Source: Rana temporaria
Taxonomy: Eukaryota; Chordata; Amphibia; Anura; Ranidae
Direction: 5' to 3'
DNA length: 64,000 nt
Assembly (NCBI RefSeq): GCF_905171775.1
Contig: NC_053490.1
Coordinates: 29,315,042-29,379,041, forward strand
Shown here: one piece after another, positions 9,989-21,531 of the stretch
How positions within the stretch are numbered: position 1 is the first letter of the stretch
Layout: each line of letters starts with the position of its first letter
Program-made: the position numbers and the translations under genes
Notes under the pieces: model-generated
Databases searched by the model: none
What the model was told of the DNA's origin: nothing
Seen by the model: the letters and a program-made list of their open reading frames with translations, nothing else

Positions 9989-11339
9989 ACAGAGGACACT
10001 AGGTGGAACTCTTGAGAAGCTGCCTCCGTCCTAGCAACAGAGGACACTAGGTGGAACTCTTGAGAAGCTGTCTGGGTCCTAGCAACAGAGGAAACTATGT
10101 GGAACTCTTGAGAAGCTGCCTGCGTCCTAGCAACAGAGAACAATAGGTGAAACTCTTGAGAAGTGGCCTGCGTGCTAGTAATGGGGGCGAATCACACTGT
10201 AACACTAGGAACAGAGAACACTAGGTGGAACCCTTGAGAAGCTGCCTGCATCCTAGCAACAGGACACTAGGCAGTGACACCAGATTCCTTGAGAAGCAAC
10301 CTGCATCCTAGCAACTGGGTGATTTACACTGAAACTTTAGCAACAGAGGACACTAAGCAGCATCCTTAAAAGTCATCTGCATCCTAGGAATGGAGGGCAC
10401 TAGCATCATCCTTGAGAAGCCACCTGCATCCTAGCAACATGGTTATTTACACTGTGACATTAGAAACAGAGAACGCTAGGTGGCGCCCTTGGGGAGCTGC
10501 CTACATCCCAGCATCAGAGGGCGCTAAGTGGTGTATTTAAAAGCAACCCACATGCTAGCAATAGATGACACCAGATTCCTTGCAAAGCCATCTGCACCCT
10601 AGCAACAGGGCTATTTACACTGTAACACTAGGAACAGAGAACACTAGGTGGCACCCTTGAGAAGCTGCCTACAACCTAGCAACAGAGGACACTAGGCAGT
10701 GTCCTTAAAGAGCCGCCTGAATTCTAGCAACTGGGTCATTTACACTGTAACTTTAGCAATAGAGGACACTAAGTGGCATCCCTAAAAGTCACCTGCATCC
10801 TAGCAATGGAGGGCACTAGCATCATCCTTGAGAAGCCACCTGCGTCCTAGCAACAGGGCTATTTACACTGTAACACTAGAAACAGAGAACACTAGGTGGC
10901 ACCCTTGAGAAGCTGCCTGCATCCTAGCATCGGAGGACAGTAGGTGGTCTCTTTAAAAACAACCTGCATCCTAGCAATAGAGGACACCAGATTCCTTGAG
11001 AAGCCGCCTGCACCCTAGCAACTGGAACAATTACACTGTAACTTTAGCACCAGAGGACACTAAGCAGTGTCCTTAAAAGTCACCTGCATCCTAGCAATGG
11101 AGGGCACAAGTATCATCCTTGAAAAGCCACCAGCGTCCTAGCAACAGGCTATTCACACTGTAACACTAGGAATAGAGAATGCTAGGTGGCGCCCTTGAGA
11201 AGCTGCCTGCACTCCTAGCAACAGAGGACACTAGGTGGTCGCAATAAAAGCAACCTGCATCCTAGCAATAGAGGACACTAGATTATTTGATTGACCACCT
11301 GCACCCTAGCAACTCGGTAATTTACACTGTAACTTTAGC

Positions 11340-12003
11340 TGAGCTGTGGATCTCTGCAGCTCCCCCAGAGTTACCATGGGCCTCTTGGCTGCTTCTCTAA
11401 AAAAATGCTCTCCTAGCCTGGCCTGTCAGTTTAGGTGGACGGTCATGTCTTGGTAGGTTTGCAGTTGTGCCATATTCTTTCCATTTTCCGATGATGGATT
11501 GAACAGAGCTCCGTGAGATGTTCAAAGCTTGGGATAGTTTTATATAACCTAACCATGCTTTAAACTTCTCCACAACTTTATCCCTGACCTGTCTGGTGTG
11601 TTCCTTGGCCTTTACAATGCTGTTTGTTTACTAAGGGTCTCTAACAAAGCTCTGAGGGCTTCACAGAACAGCTGTATTTGTACTGAGATTATATTACACA
11701 CAATTGGACTCTGTTTACTAATTAAATGACTTCTGAAGGCAATTGGTTCCAATAGATTTTAGTTTGGGGTATCAGAGCAATGGGGGCTGAATACAAATAC
11801 ATGCCACACTTTTTCAGATATTTATTTGTAAAAAAATGCGAAAACCATTTATAGTTTATAATTTTCCTTCCACTTCACAATTATGTGCCACTTTGCGTTG
11901 ATCCATTACATAAAATCCCAATAAAATACATTTTAGTTTTCGGTTGTAACATGAGAAAATGTGGAAAATTTCAAGGGGTATGAAACTTTTTCAAGACACT
12001 GTA
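11340..12003 (-). mobile_element. Truncated Tc1-like element
   Basis: The right end reads CTTTTTCAAGACACTGTA, the terminus of a Tc1-like family, followed by transposase 5' sequence on the minus strand. The other half, including the catalytic region, is missing at 11340, where the satellite begins. Confidence 0.85.
11341..11635 (-). pseudogene. Tc1-like transposase N-terminal fragment
   Basis: The minus strand encodes a paired-like helix-turn-helix region typical of Tc1-like transposases: KAKEHTRQVRDKVVEKF, then SIIGKWKEYGTTANLPRH, a PPKLTGQARR segment and KRPMVTLGELQRS. An in-frame stop sits in an A-run after QARRAFF, and the catalytic DDE half is absent. It is a dead fragment; the assignment is clear from the HTH motifs. 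Confidence 0.85.
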
Positions 12004-12094
12004 TTTATGGACTGTATTTTGACTCAGTTTTATAATTGAATAGGATGCTATTCCTGTGAGGTGATCATTCACTTAAAAGGGTTGTAAACTCTCA

Positions 12095-12543
12095 GGCCTC
12101 GTACGCACCACCGGATCTGTCCATTGGGATTTATCCGCGGATCAGTTCCAGCAGACAAATCCGGTCGTGTGTACGGCCTAGCGGACATTTTTCGGCGGAG
12201 ATTTCTCCAGCCGACGGTTTTCAAGCGGATAAAAATTTCTTAGCATGCTAAGAAATCTATCCACTGGAAACCTGTCCGTTGGACTGATCCGGTCGTCTGT
12301 ACAGACTCACCGGATAAGTCCAAGCGATCCCCATCCCTCGCATGCGTCGAAGTGATTCGACGCATGCGTGTAAATATTTACCTTCCAGGGTCGCGCACGT
12401 CACCGCGTCATCGTCGTGGCGACGGCGCGGCCACGTCACCGCGTATGTTTTCCGCGGGGATTTTGATCTGATGGTGTGTACAGCCATCAGATCATAATCG
12501 GGAGCAGAAATGTCCACGGATATCCTCTCGTGTGTACAGGGCC
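12095..12543. mobile_element. Harbinger-like MITE with GGCCYYGTACRCAC ends
   Basis: The ends GGCCTCGTACGCAC and GTGTGTACAGGGCC are inverted repeats, and TCA at 12092-12094 and 12544-12546 is a 3-bp duplication. It interrupts a repeat whose AAAGGGTTGTAAA start is at 12077 and whose TTTTCACCTTAATGCAT hairpin resumes at 12551. Related GTGTGTAC-ended copies lie near 42650-43070 and 54447-54672. The 3-bp duplication favours PIF/Harbinger; this is inferred. Confidence 0.72.
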
Positions 12544-12550
12544 TCATGTA

Positions 12551-12948
12551 TTTTCACCTTAATGCATCCTATGCATTAAGGTGAAAAAACTTCTGTCAGT
12601 CACCGCTCCCCCCCTGTTTTACTTACCTGAGCCCTGGAATGTCCCACGGCGAGGACGAGCCATCTCTCTGCCCGGGGTTCTCGGCACTTGATTGGATAGA
12701 TTGATAGCAGTGCAGCCATTGGCTCCCACTGCTGTCAATCAAATCCAATGACGTGGGCACCGGGGGGGCGGGGCTGAGTCCTGCATTCGGCGGCTATGGA
12801 TGCCAAATGCTGGACACAGGACGCGCCCGCAAGGTAACCCCCCGGGAGAGAGACTCCTAGGGGGTTATCTGATGCGGGGAGGAGCCACGAGAGCCGCCAG
12901 AGGTTCAATTAAAATCTTGTGACTTTGTAGTGAAAATGCAGTGAATCC
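12551..12948. repeat. GTTGTAAA-type frog repeat, second part
   Basis: It starts with a hairpin (CACCTTAATGCATCCTATGCATTAAGGTG) and continues into TTTACTTACCTGA and TTGGATAGA/CAATCA motifs. The same order appears at 39660-40130, which shows a dispersed family of unknown class. The piece before the MITE insertion is 12077-12094. Confidence 0.65.
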
Positions 12949-12956
12949 ACCACCAT

Positions 12957-13324
12957 CAGGGCCGGATTCCAGACAAGGCCAACAAGGCCAGGCCTCGGGG
13001 CGGCAATGAGTGCAGGGGCGGCACTGCGGCTGAGAGTAGAGGACACTTTTACTTTCATATCGGGAGTTCCCCCCCTGTCATGCGGATGGTGAGAGGAGAA
13101 AAAACAGAGGGAAGAGGAGGTGAGATAGTTCTTGGCAGCAGCACCCCCCCTCCCGATTCTCAATTTCATTTTGTCATTTTCGGCAGCAGTACCCCCCCCC
13201 CCGCTTCTCAGTGTCCGGCCGGAAAAGTCCCCCGGCGGATAATGTCCCCCCTATTTCTTGCGCAGGCGGGGGCGGCATTGAAGGACCTGGCCTTGGGGCG
13301 GCAAAGGGAGTAAATCCGGGCCTG
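12957..13324. mobile_element. 368-bp hAT MITE (CAGGSCCGGATT ends)
   Basis: The ends CAGGGCCGGATT and AATCCGGGCCTG are inverted, and ACCACCAT at 12949-12956 and 13325-13332 is a perfect 8-bp duplication. Both ends carry the word GGCCTTGGGGCGGCA. A partial relative lies at 31225-31290. Bases 13333-13551 contain nothing I recognise. Confidence 0.85.
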
Positions 13325-13551
13325 ACCACCATACAACGTAGACGTTTACCAGCTGCTCAAGTTTTAGATGTTGGTCTGGTCAGCAGGCACGATGAGCCGT
13401 TCAGCCAGGAACGTGGATGGTGGTAGAAGTTTTGGACCCATACACGATTTAACTGGTATTGAGGTGATAGCAGTGTAGTTAAAGGTAAAAACATCCATTC
13501 AGTCCAGGCTTCAGTCTCATATAATGTGATTCAGAGGTGCGGTGTTCTCCA

Positions 13552-14599
13552 TTAACCACATGGCGCCCAGGGTACGTCATTTGACGTCTTGGTCTTTGTG
13601 GTGGTATATCTGAATGATGGGTGCAGCTACAGGAATCATTCAGATATTGCAGTTTTCAGCCGGCGATTCCCTTCACCATAAGAATGATCATAGCGGCTGT
13701 TCTGCCGCTTGATCGTTCTTACGGGCGCGAAAGGGGACGCCGGTGTAGTGTCACAGTTTGCTGCCTATCCTAGAATGCTGCGGATGTCACGTGGCGGGCA
13801 ACTGCGCATGCGCGATGCGTTCCAAACGCAAGTGCGATTCGTTCCAATGGATTTTCGACAGTACACACCAGCGAACCCGGCATTCAGGGCGACATGGATT
13901 TAGAGGAAAGTGGCCAGTCGGCCTCACGTCCTCACTTCGCTCGGACGGCTCTCTCCACTCGCTCGGCCTCCTGGCTCTTTTTTTTAACATCCTCCAATCC
14001 ACGGGGATGTTAACCACAAACATAATCTAATGCATTTTTATAACACTGATCGCTATAAAAATGCCAATGGTCCCAAAAATGTGTCAAAAATGTCCGAAGT
14101 GTCCGCCATAATGTCGCAATACCGAAAAAAAAATCGCTGATCGCCGCCATTACTAGTAAAAAAAAATATTAATAAAAATGCCATAAAAATACCCCCTATT
14201 TTGTAAACGCTATAACTTTTGCGCAAACCAATCAATAAACGCTTATTGCGATTTTTTTTTACGAAAAATATGTAGAAGAATACGTATCGGCCTAAACTGA
14301 GGAAAATTTTTTTTTTTTTTATATTTTTGGGGGATATTTATTACAGCAAAAAGTAAAAAATATTCATTTTTTTCAAAATTGTCGTTCTATTTTTGTTTAT
14401 AGCGCAAAAAAAAAAAAAACGCAGAGGTGATCAAATACCACCAAAAGAAAGCTCTATTTGTGGGAAAAAAAGGACGCCAATTTTGTTTGGGAGCCACGTC
14501 GCACGACCGCGCAATTGTCTGTTAAAGCGACGCAGTCCCGAATCGCAAAAAGTACTCTGGTCTTTGGGCAGCAATATGGTCCGGGGGGTAAGTGGTTAA
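13552..14599. mobile_element. TTAA-flanked piggyBac-like non-autonomous element, copy A
   Basis: It starts TTAACCACAT and ends AGTGGTTAA, so a TTAA lies at each border. The right half carries the family's hallmark ACCACCAAAAGAAAGCTCT and GCACGACCGCGCAATTG words, shared with copies near 24629, 34245, 38665, 47921, 49200 and 50335. The TTAA target favours piggyBac, but no transposase is present to confirm this. An inverted arm at 13738-13872 is repeated at 14631-14765. Confidence 0.6.
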
Positions 14600-14879
14600 G
14601 GAAAGAGCCTGGATGCCGACCGAGGTTTTACTGGTGTGCACTGTCGTAAATCCATTGGAACGCATCGCATTTGCGTTTGGAATGCATCGCGCATGCGCAG
14701 TTGGCCGCCACGTGACTTCCGGAGCATTCTAGGATAGGCAGCAAACTGTGACAATACACCGGCCCCGGGTTGTGATCATAGAAATTCTCTATGATCGTCG
14801 GAGGCCAGCGCGGTGTTATGACGTCACGCCCGGCCTCTGCATCCCAAAAAACAGTGCCACTTCGGCTGTGAAGCAGTGA

Positions 14880-15540
14880 TCTTTTTCATTTTTTTAGGCT
14901 TCCCAGTGGTCTAGAGGTGAGATGTGAGGTCTTTTTGACCCCATATCTCACTGTAAAGAGGACCTGTCATGTCATATACCTATTACAAGGGATGTTTACA
15001 TTCCTTGTAATAGGAATGAAAGTGATCAAAATTTTATTTTATTTTTTTAAAGTGTCAAAATAGAAAAAAAAAAATAAGTAAAATTAACAATACATTTTTT
15101 TTTTAAAGTGTCCCTGTCCCTGTGTGCTTGCACGCAGAAGTGAACGCATACGCAAGTCCCGACCACACATGTGAGGTGTTGGAGCAAACGTTAGAGCGAG
15201 AGCAATAATTCTAGCCCTAATCCTCCTCTGTAACTCAAAACATGTAACCAGTAAAAAATTTCAAAGGGTCGCCTATGGGAATTTTTAATTAGCGAAGTTT
15301 GGCGCTATTCCACGGACGTGTGCAATTTTGAAGCGTGACATGTTAGGTATCTATTTACTCGGCGTAACTTCATCTTTCACATTATGCAAAATTGGGCATC
15401 ACTTACTGTTCTTTTTTTAAAGCATGAAACTGTTTTTTTTCCCCAAAAAAAGCGAGTTTGAAAAATTACTGCGCAAATATTGTGCAAGATAAAAAGTTGC
15501 AATGACCGCCATTGTTTTCTCTAGGTTCTCTGCTAAAATA
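14880..15540 (+). repeat. Dispersed frog repeat (GAGGTGAGATGTGAGG type)
   Basis: It holds the words ACTCAAAACATG, CACATGTGAGGT, GCGTGACATGTTAGGTAT and TCGGCGTAAC. The same words occur in reverse order and orientation at about 56090-56640, so both are copies of one family. No coding capacity is seen. Confidence 0.65.
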
Positions 15541-15807
15541 TATATATATGCATTGAATCTATCTATTGTCGCTGCTGCCGCCCCCTATTTAGGTGTTTGG
15601 CCCCTTGTCGGGCATTGGGCATCTGAATTACAGCGGTGGGGGTGTTTTTGGAAGTGCCTGATTAGAATTGTCGGCTCTAATAAGCAGCCTGATTAGAGCC
15701 GGTGGGTTCTAATAGGCTTCCAAATTGTTAAACAGCGGGCGCACTGCTGTGCATTCGCTGTTTACACATTGCTGTGTTAGGGAATCAAATAAATCACTTC
15801 CCTAAAG

Positions 15808-15990
15808 CCCCATACACACCATCAGATTATCTGCAGATTTTTGTCTTCAGATTTACCAAAACCATGTAGTACAAGGGCCTGCCTGATTGCATACAAATTG
15901 AAACTCTTAAGGTTTGACCTCATATTATATGGTTTTGGTAAATCTGAAGACAAAAATCTGCAGAAAATCTGATGGTGTGCATGGGGCTTT
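15808..15990. mobile_element. Palindromic MITE (GCCCCATACACACCATCAG ends)
   Basis: About 75-bp arms: AAAGCCCCATACACACCATC on the left and GATGGTGTGCATGGGGCTTT on the right, with the inner word TTTGTCTTCAGATTTACC also inverted. It interrupts the hAT-family copy around 15540-16808. A related palindrome lies at about 30535-30735. Confidence 0.8.
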
Positions 15991-16191
15991 ACACTGACCC
16001 GCCTCTCAGCCAAACAGGTGCATCGCGTCTGGTTACCTGTCACCTGATTGGCTGAAGCGTCAGGGGCTGTGATTGGATGCGTCCAATCATAGCGGAAGAG
16101 GACGGGAGAAGACATTGAGGATTCGGAGGGAGCGTGGAGGAATGCGCTGACCCGAGACAGGTAAGTGTCGGATGGTGGGGGATGGCACACT

Positions 16192-16555
16192 GGCAACATT
16201 TGATGGGGCAAACTGGCAGCAATTAATGGGGCAAACTTGCGGCAATTGATGGGGCAAACTGGCGGCAATTGATGGGGCAAACTGGCAGCAATTAATGGGG
16301 CAAACTTGCGGCAATTGATGGGGCACACTGGCGGCAATTGATGGGGCACACTGGCGGCAATTGATGGGGCAAACTGGCAGCAATTGATGGGGCAAACTGG
16401 CGGCAATTGATGGGGCAAACTGGCGGCAATTGATGGGGCAAACTTGCGGCAATTGATGGGGCAAACTTGCGGCAATTGATGGGACAAACTGGCGGCAATT
16501 GATGGGGCAAACTGGCGGCAATTGATGGGGCACACTGGTGGCAATTGATGTTTAC
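16192..16555. repeat. 23-bp tandem array
   Basis: The unit GGCAATTGATGGGGCAAACT(TGC/GGC) repeats with few variants, followed by looser GGCACAGTGGCTGCGTTTGATG units up to about 16740. All three minus frames stay open because 23 bp shifts frame each unit; these frames are not genes. Confidence 0.93.
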
Positions 16556-16931
16556 AGTAGCTGTGTTAGAGGGCACAGTGGCGGCAATTTATGTGTACAA
16601 TGGCTGCGTTTGATGGCACAGTGGCTGCGTTTGATGGGCACAGTGGCTGTGTTTAATGGCACAGTGGATGCGTTTAATGGAAACAGTGGTGGCAATTGAT
16701 GGGCACAGTAGCTGCGTTTGATGGGCACAGTGGCTGCAATTTATGATTTTTCTTTACAGTTTGTTTGCGCCCCCCCCCCCCAAAAAAAATTTGAGCACCA
16801 GCCGCCAATGAGGCAAATGACCCAAGAAGATCCCTGCCCATTGGCTGAGATACTCCATCTATTCCTAATCTGTCCTTGCAATGCCCTTGACTTATCTAAT
16901 GCCACCAGATACCCGGCCATCTAGTGACTTT

Positions 16932-17040
16932 AATCTAGGACACATACTAATAACACAGGTTCTGTGGTTGATTAATGGTAATTAAACTCAGGACCTGTGT
17001 AATTAATATGTGTCTTAGATTAAAGGGATGATGTCGCAAC
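16932..17040. mobile_element. Small palindromic MITE
   Basis: TTAATCTAGGACACATACTA at the left is inverted as AATATGTGTCTTAGATTAA at the right, with inner ACACAGGTTCTG and CAGGACCTGTGT also inverted. CTAGTGAC precedes it and TAGTGAC follows about 17043, a probable duplication. Related halves occur at 28690-28758 and 36404-36497. The following 17050-17290 holds nothing I recognise. Confidence 0.65.
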
Positions 17041-17299
17041 CCTACTAGTGACAGAAGTGAGAAGTGCATCAATTCCAGAATTAGGGTGGAATCAATTGAT
17101 CTCCTGACAATTGGCCAAGGCAACTATACTTGGCAGGTAAATTTACTAGCAACCCTGCCTTAATATCATGGTGTTACATCCATTACATATCATTATCATT
17201 ATGACATCAGAAGCTGACTCCTATCCACATTAGTTGGATTAAGTTTTATTAGGCACTCGTCTGGATTGGAATACCTCGGATTTCACCCAGCAGGTCACC

Positions 17300-17898
17300 C
17301 AGCTCTTATGCCATGCATATCTAGGCTGCATTCTTGCGATGCCCGCTAGGGGGCGCTCCCATTGTGGTCAGCGCATAGTATGCAAATTGCATACTAACAC
17401 CGATTCACAATGTTGCGCGAGCCCTGCGTACGCAATTTACGTCGTTTCCGTACGGCGTGTTTAGCGTAAGGCTGCCCCTTCTAATAGAAGGGGCAGCCAA
17501 TGCTAAAATATACCCGTCGTTCCCGCGTTGCGACGTTCCAATTTTACGTAATTTGCGTAAGTGATTCGTGAATGGCGCCGGACGCCATTCACGTTCACTT
17601 TGAAGCAAATGACGTCCTTGCGACGTCATTTGCCGCAATGCACGTCGGGAAAGTTTCCCGACGGAACATGCGCTCTACGCTCGGTGCGGGAGCGTGCCTA
17701 ATTTAAATGATTCCCGCCCCCTACGGGATCATTTACATTAGGCGCCCTTACGCAGGGCAAGTTTACACAGCGCACACGCAATTTACGGAGCTACTGCTCC
17801 GTGAATCGCGGGTAGCGCAGTAAATTTGCGGGGGCGCAGGGCAAAAACGCTGCCCTGCGCCTCCGTAAATAAGGGGCAAATCTACCTGAATCCGGGCC
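17300..17898. mobile_element. CpG-rich Harbinger-like MITE, copy 1
   Basis: It contains the family words CCGCTAGGGGGCGCTCCC, TACGTCGTTT-like, TCGTTCCCGCG and CGTGAATGG.G.C, and ends GAATCCGGGCC. It has an inner inverted pair around AATGACGTCCTTGCGACGTCATT. The left border is unclear. Confidence 0.65.
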
Positions 17899-18878
17899 AT
17901 AGATTTCATGCATTGCACGCATCTATGTTATTATCGCCGCTGCCGCTGTTCTGTTCAGATGGTCGGCGCTCATGTCCGGCCATCTGAATAACGGCAGCTG
18001 GTTGGCTGTACGGAAGTGCCTATCAGAGCCAACGGCTCTGATAGGCTTTTCCAAGTACAGCCCTCGGGTCCCGGAAGCTTATACAAGGAACGCACTAGGG
18101 ATGCGCTCCTTGTATAAGACTGACAGGAGTCTCAGCCAATCAAGTTGGCCGTATATGGCTACCGGTAACCTGATTGGCTGAGACGCCTGTCAGTCATCGA
18201 GCGCGGTAGTAAAGGTGACTCCAGTAAAGGTAAGTGCCCGGCTGGGGGGGAAAGGGGCAATTTACAGGGCACAGCGGCGACGAAGGGCACAGTCAGTGAC
18301 ATCAATGGGCACAGTGGCGACAATAGGCACAGTGGAGACAATGGGCACAGTGGGGACAATTAAAGGGCACAGCGGCGACAATTAAAGGGCACAGCTGTGA
18401 CAATTAAAGGGCACAGCTGTGACAATTCAAAGGCACAGTGGTGACAATTGATGGCACAGTGGCTGTGTTTGATGGCATGGCACAGTGGCTGCGTTTGTTG
18501 GCATGGCACAGTGGTGACAATTGATGGCACAGTGGGTACGTTTGATGACATGGCACAGTGGTGCGAATTGATGGCACAGTGGCTGCGTTTGATGGCATGG
18601 CACAGTGGTGACAATTAATGGCACAGTGGCTGCGTTTAATGGCATGGCACAGTGGCTGCGTTTGATAGCATGGCACAGTGGTGACATTTAATGGCACAGT
18701 GGCTGCGTTTGATGGCATGGCACAGTGGTGACATTTAATGGCACAGTGGCTGCGTTTGATGGCATGGCACAGTGGTGACAATTAATGGCACAGTGGCTGC
18801 GTTTGATGGGCACAGTGAGGCTGCAATTTTTTTTTTCGTTTGCGCCCCCCCAAAAATTTTGAGCACCAGCCGCCACTG
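17899..18878. mobile_element. hAT-family element with internal array, copy 2
   Basis: It shares the interior CATCTGAATAACGGCAGCTG and GGAAGTGCCTATCAGAGCC with the other copies, carries an array of GGCACAGTGGCTGCGTTTGATGGCATGG-type units (18240-18830), and ends GAGCACCAGCCGCCACTG at 18878. The left end may be hidden by the adjoining CpG-rich MITE. Confidence 0.75.
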
Positions 18879-19437
18879 CATCCTTCCTATATAAAATAAG
18901 TTGTTAGAGAAGATCAGATTAGAAAAATCACTGATTGGCTCTTTATTAATTCACTTGAATATATGCATATGAATTTGTCTGATCTACAGACAGTCGAGTG
19001 ACTTGGGAATCAGAGGAATGAAAAAAAAAATCACAATTTACAAATTTGCCTAAAGTATTTATTATAAAACCTTCATAATAACATCTTTCCCTAAAAGCTG
19101 GTTTAGTCCGTTTTTTTTATTTTGTTTATGCAAGAAGCCCGGTACATTTTCGTCTTCACTTCTGGGCAATTTTATATATTGAGTTTCTGATACTAAAGAG
19201 AAGCTTCAGCCCGGCGGTTTCAGCGATGGGGTGGTTGGGAGTGATGGGGGAATGGAGGGGATTGGCGGGGGTTATTGGGTGTTTGTCAGGAGAAAGGCTG
19301 GTGTTAGCACTGCAATCATCACGACACCATGGTTGATATGGTGTCAGGTGTCAGGATGATTGAAGTACACTATTTCTATTATTACATTGTGATATATAAT
19401 AAAATATTACAACTCACCATAATGCCGAATCAGTGGG
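18879..19437. other. Unassigned, possibly single-copy sequence
   Basis: No terminal repeats, arrays or coding frames are recognised here. The first half is AT-rich with TATATGCATATGAATTTG; the second half is G-rich. It could be host intergenic DNA. Confidence 0.4.
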
Positions 19438-21160
19438 AGCCCTGAGTGTCACCGTAGCCTGCCACCATATGCAGTGTGTCACTTGTCACCGTAGCCTGCC
19501 ATCAGATGCAGTGTGTCCAGTGGCGGCTGGTGCTCAAAATTTTTCATCAATTGCAGCCTCACTGTGCCCATCAAACGCAGCCACTGTGCCCAGGAATTGC
19601 CAACACTGTGCCCATCAAACGCAGCCACTGTGCCCATCAAACGCAGCCACTGTGCCCATCAAACACAGCCACTGTGCCCATCAAACGCAGCCACTGTGTC
19701 ATAAAATTGTCACCACTTTGCCATAAAATTGTCGCCACTGTGCCATGCCATCAAACCCAGCCACTGTGCCATGCCATCAAACCCAGCCACTGTGCCCATC
19801 AATTGTTGCCACTGTGCCATGCCATCAAATGCAGCCACTGTGCCCATCAATTGTCGCCACTGTGCCATGCCATTGTCACCACTGTGCCCATCAATTGTCG
19901 CCACTGTGCCATGCCAAAGGTAGCCACTGTGCCATGCCATTGTCGCCACTGTGCCCATCAATTGTCGCCACTGTGCCATGCCAAACGCAGCCACTGTGCC
20001 ATGTCATTGTCGCCAGTAACCAGATCCGGTGAACCTGATTGGCTGAGATGCGTGTCAGTGATAACCAGGGAACTCACACCCCGTGGGTCCCCTGGTTAGC
20101 TATTTGGAAGCCGATTACTGCCCACAGGCTCTGATAGACACTTCCACAGCTGCCGTTATTCAGATGGCCGGCGCTCGCCAGGGGGCCGTCCATCCGAATA
20201 GTGGGCGGCGCCGGCGACATTACATAGATTCATGCAATGCATGAATCTATGTATTGTTTTTAGTGGCGGTGCAGGAGCGAGAGGGGGCGGCGCTCCTGCA
20301 CCCACTATGGATGCACCGCCACTGAGCGTGTCACTTGTCACCGTAGCCTGCCATCAGATGCAGTGTGTCACTTGTCACCGTAGCCTGCCATCAGATGCTG
20401 TGTCACTTGCCACAGTCATCTGCCACCAGATGCTCATGTTACTTGCCACTATCTCCTGCCACCAGATGCAGTTAATCACTTGCCACTGTCACCTTCCACC
20501 AGATGCTGCATGTCACTTGTCACTGTCGCCTGCCACCATCACCCGTGACCAGATGCAGTGTCTCACTTTCCCCTGTCGCCCGCCACCAGATGCTGCATGT
20601 CACTTGCCACCATCACCAGTGACCAGATGCTGCATGTCACTTGCCACTATCACCTGCGACCAGATGCTGCGTGTCACCTGCCATTATAGCCTGCCACCAA
20701 ATGCAGTGTGTTACTTTGCCATGTCACCTGCCACCAGATGCTGCATGTCACTTGCAACCATCGTCTGCTACCAGATGCTGCGTATTACTTGTCACCGTTA
20801 CCTGCCACCAGATGCTGTGTGCCACTTGCCATGAACACCTGCCATCGTTGCCCTCGACCAGATGCTGCGTGTCACTTCCCACCATCACCTGAGACCAAAT
20901 GCTGTGTGTCACTTGCCACCATCGCCTGCCACCAAATGCAGTGTGTCACTTTCCCATGTCACCTGCGACTAGGTGCTGCTTGTCACTTGCCACCGTCACC
21001 TGTGACCAAATGCTGCGTGTCACTTGCCACCTTCACCTGCGACCAGATGCTGTGTGTGACTTGCCACTGTCACATGTGACCAGATACTGCGTGTCACTTG
21101 CCACTGTCACCTGCCACCAGATACAGTGTGTCACTCTTCCCTGTCACCAGATGGAAATGG
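19438..21160. repeat. About 37-bp minisatellite
   Basis: The unit reads TGTCACTTGCCACCATCACC TGCCACCAGATGCTGCG. Three units precede (19438-19517) and more than twenty follow (20325-21160) the hAT insertion at 19518-20324, so the array is older than the insertion. Frames over it are repeat artefacts. Confidence 0.92.
19518..20324. mobile_element. hAT-family element with internal array, copy 3 (reverse orientation)
   Basis: It starts CAGTGGCGGCTGGTGCTC and ends CACCGCCACTG. The flanks AGTGTGTC (19510-19517) and AGCGTGTC (20325-20332) are an 8-bp duplication with one mismatch. The array at about 19545-20010 is the complement of the arrays in the other copies. The right end is itself a hairpin (20264-20324). 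No transposase frame. Confidence 0.87.
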
Positions 21161-21365
21161 GAAGGAGCGGTATACATACCGCTCCTCTCACCGCTCCAAA
21201 GATGCTGCTTGCAGGAGATATTTTTTCTCTCCTGCCAGCGCATCGCCTCAGTGTGAAAGCCCTCCGGCCTTCACATTGAGAAGGCTGGGCAGGAGTTTTT
21301 CAGGCGGTATAGCAGCGCTATTTTTAGCGCTGTAACGCTTGAAAAACTCCTCAAAAGGGGCCTAA
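21161..21365. repeat. Unclassified MITE-like repeat
   Basis: It includes hairpins GGAGCGGTATACATACCGCTCC and TAGCAGCGCTATTTTTAGCGCTGTAA. No target duplication was found. Bases 21366-21531 hold nothing I recognise. Confidence 0.4.
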
Positions 21366-21531
21366 GTGTGATCTCCCAATCCTCGTATAATGCAGCCAAC
21401 CTGGAACAATACTTACCTTCCTTCCCAATCCAGGGATGGGACATTTTTTCTTATCCTGCAAATGCTTGCTGTGACCCTATTCATTAGACATTTGTTTCGT
21501 TTTGATTCATTATTTACATAAATTTGTTTAG

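Larger units (their letters stand above)
7192..11339. repeat. 48-bp satellite with higher-order organisation
   Basis: The unit reads ACTAGGTGGAAC...CTTGAGAAGCTGCC...ATCCTAGCAACAGAG (48 bp). Blocks lie at 7192-7625, 8186-9022, 9187-9832 and 9989-10210, followed by a degenerate, longer-period zone to 11339 that alternates with GATTTACACTGTAAC words. Bases 1-21 are the same satellite left of the Harbinger insertion. Because 48 is a multiple of three, the minus strand stays open for 156 codons twice (ARMQAASQEFHLVFSV-type 16-residue repeats). I read this as a consequence of repeat length and do not call a gene. Confidence 0.95.
15555..16808. mobile_element. hAT-family element with 23-bp internal array, copy 1
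   Basis: It ends with the family terminus GAGCACCAGCCGCCAATG at about 16808 and has the shared interior (CTGATTGGCTGA and GGGAGAAGACATTGAGG). The array at 16192-16555 has about sixteen units of GGCGGCAATTGATGGGGCAAACT. The left end is not readable. It belongs with the copies at 17899, 19518, 22271 and 51409. Confidence 0.7.

Noticed and set aside
15822..16576. 240-residue minus-strand frame with CPINCRQFAPSIAAS repeats
   Set aside because: Produced by the 23-bp array in the hAT-family copy; the same peptide occurs in all three frames.
18360..20099. HCAMPSNAATVP-type repeated peptides on both strands
   Set aside because: Artefacts of the GGCACAGTGG arrays; no start context, domain or conservation of one frame.
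20232..21279. 200-residue + frame rich in Cys and His (CHLPPDAAC repeats), resembling zinc-finger spacing
   Set aside because: The spacing follows the 37-bp minisatellite and shifts frame; no C2H2 finger consensus.
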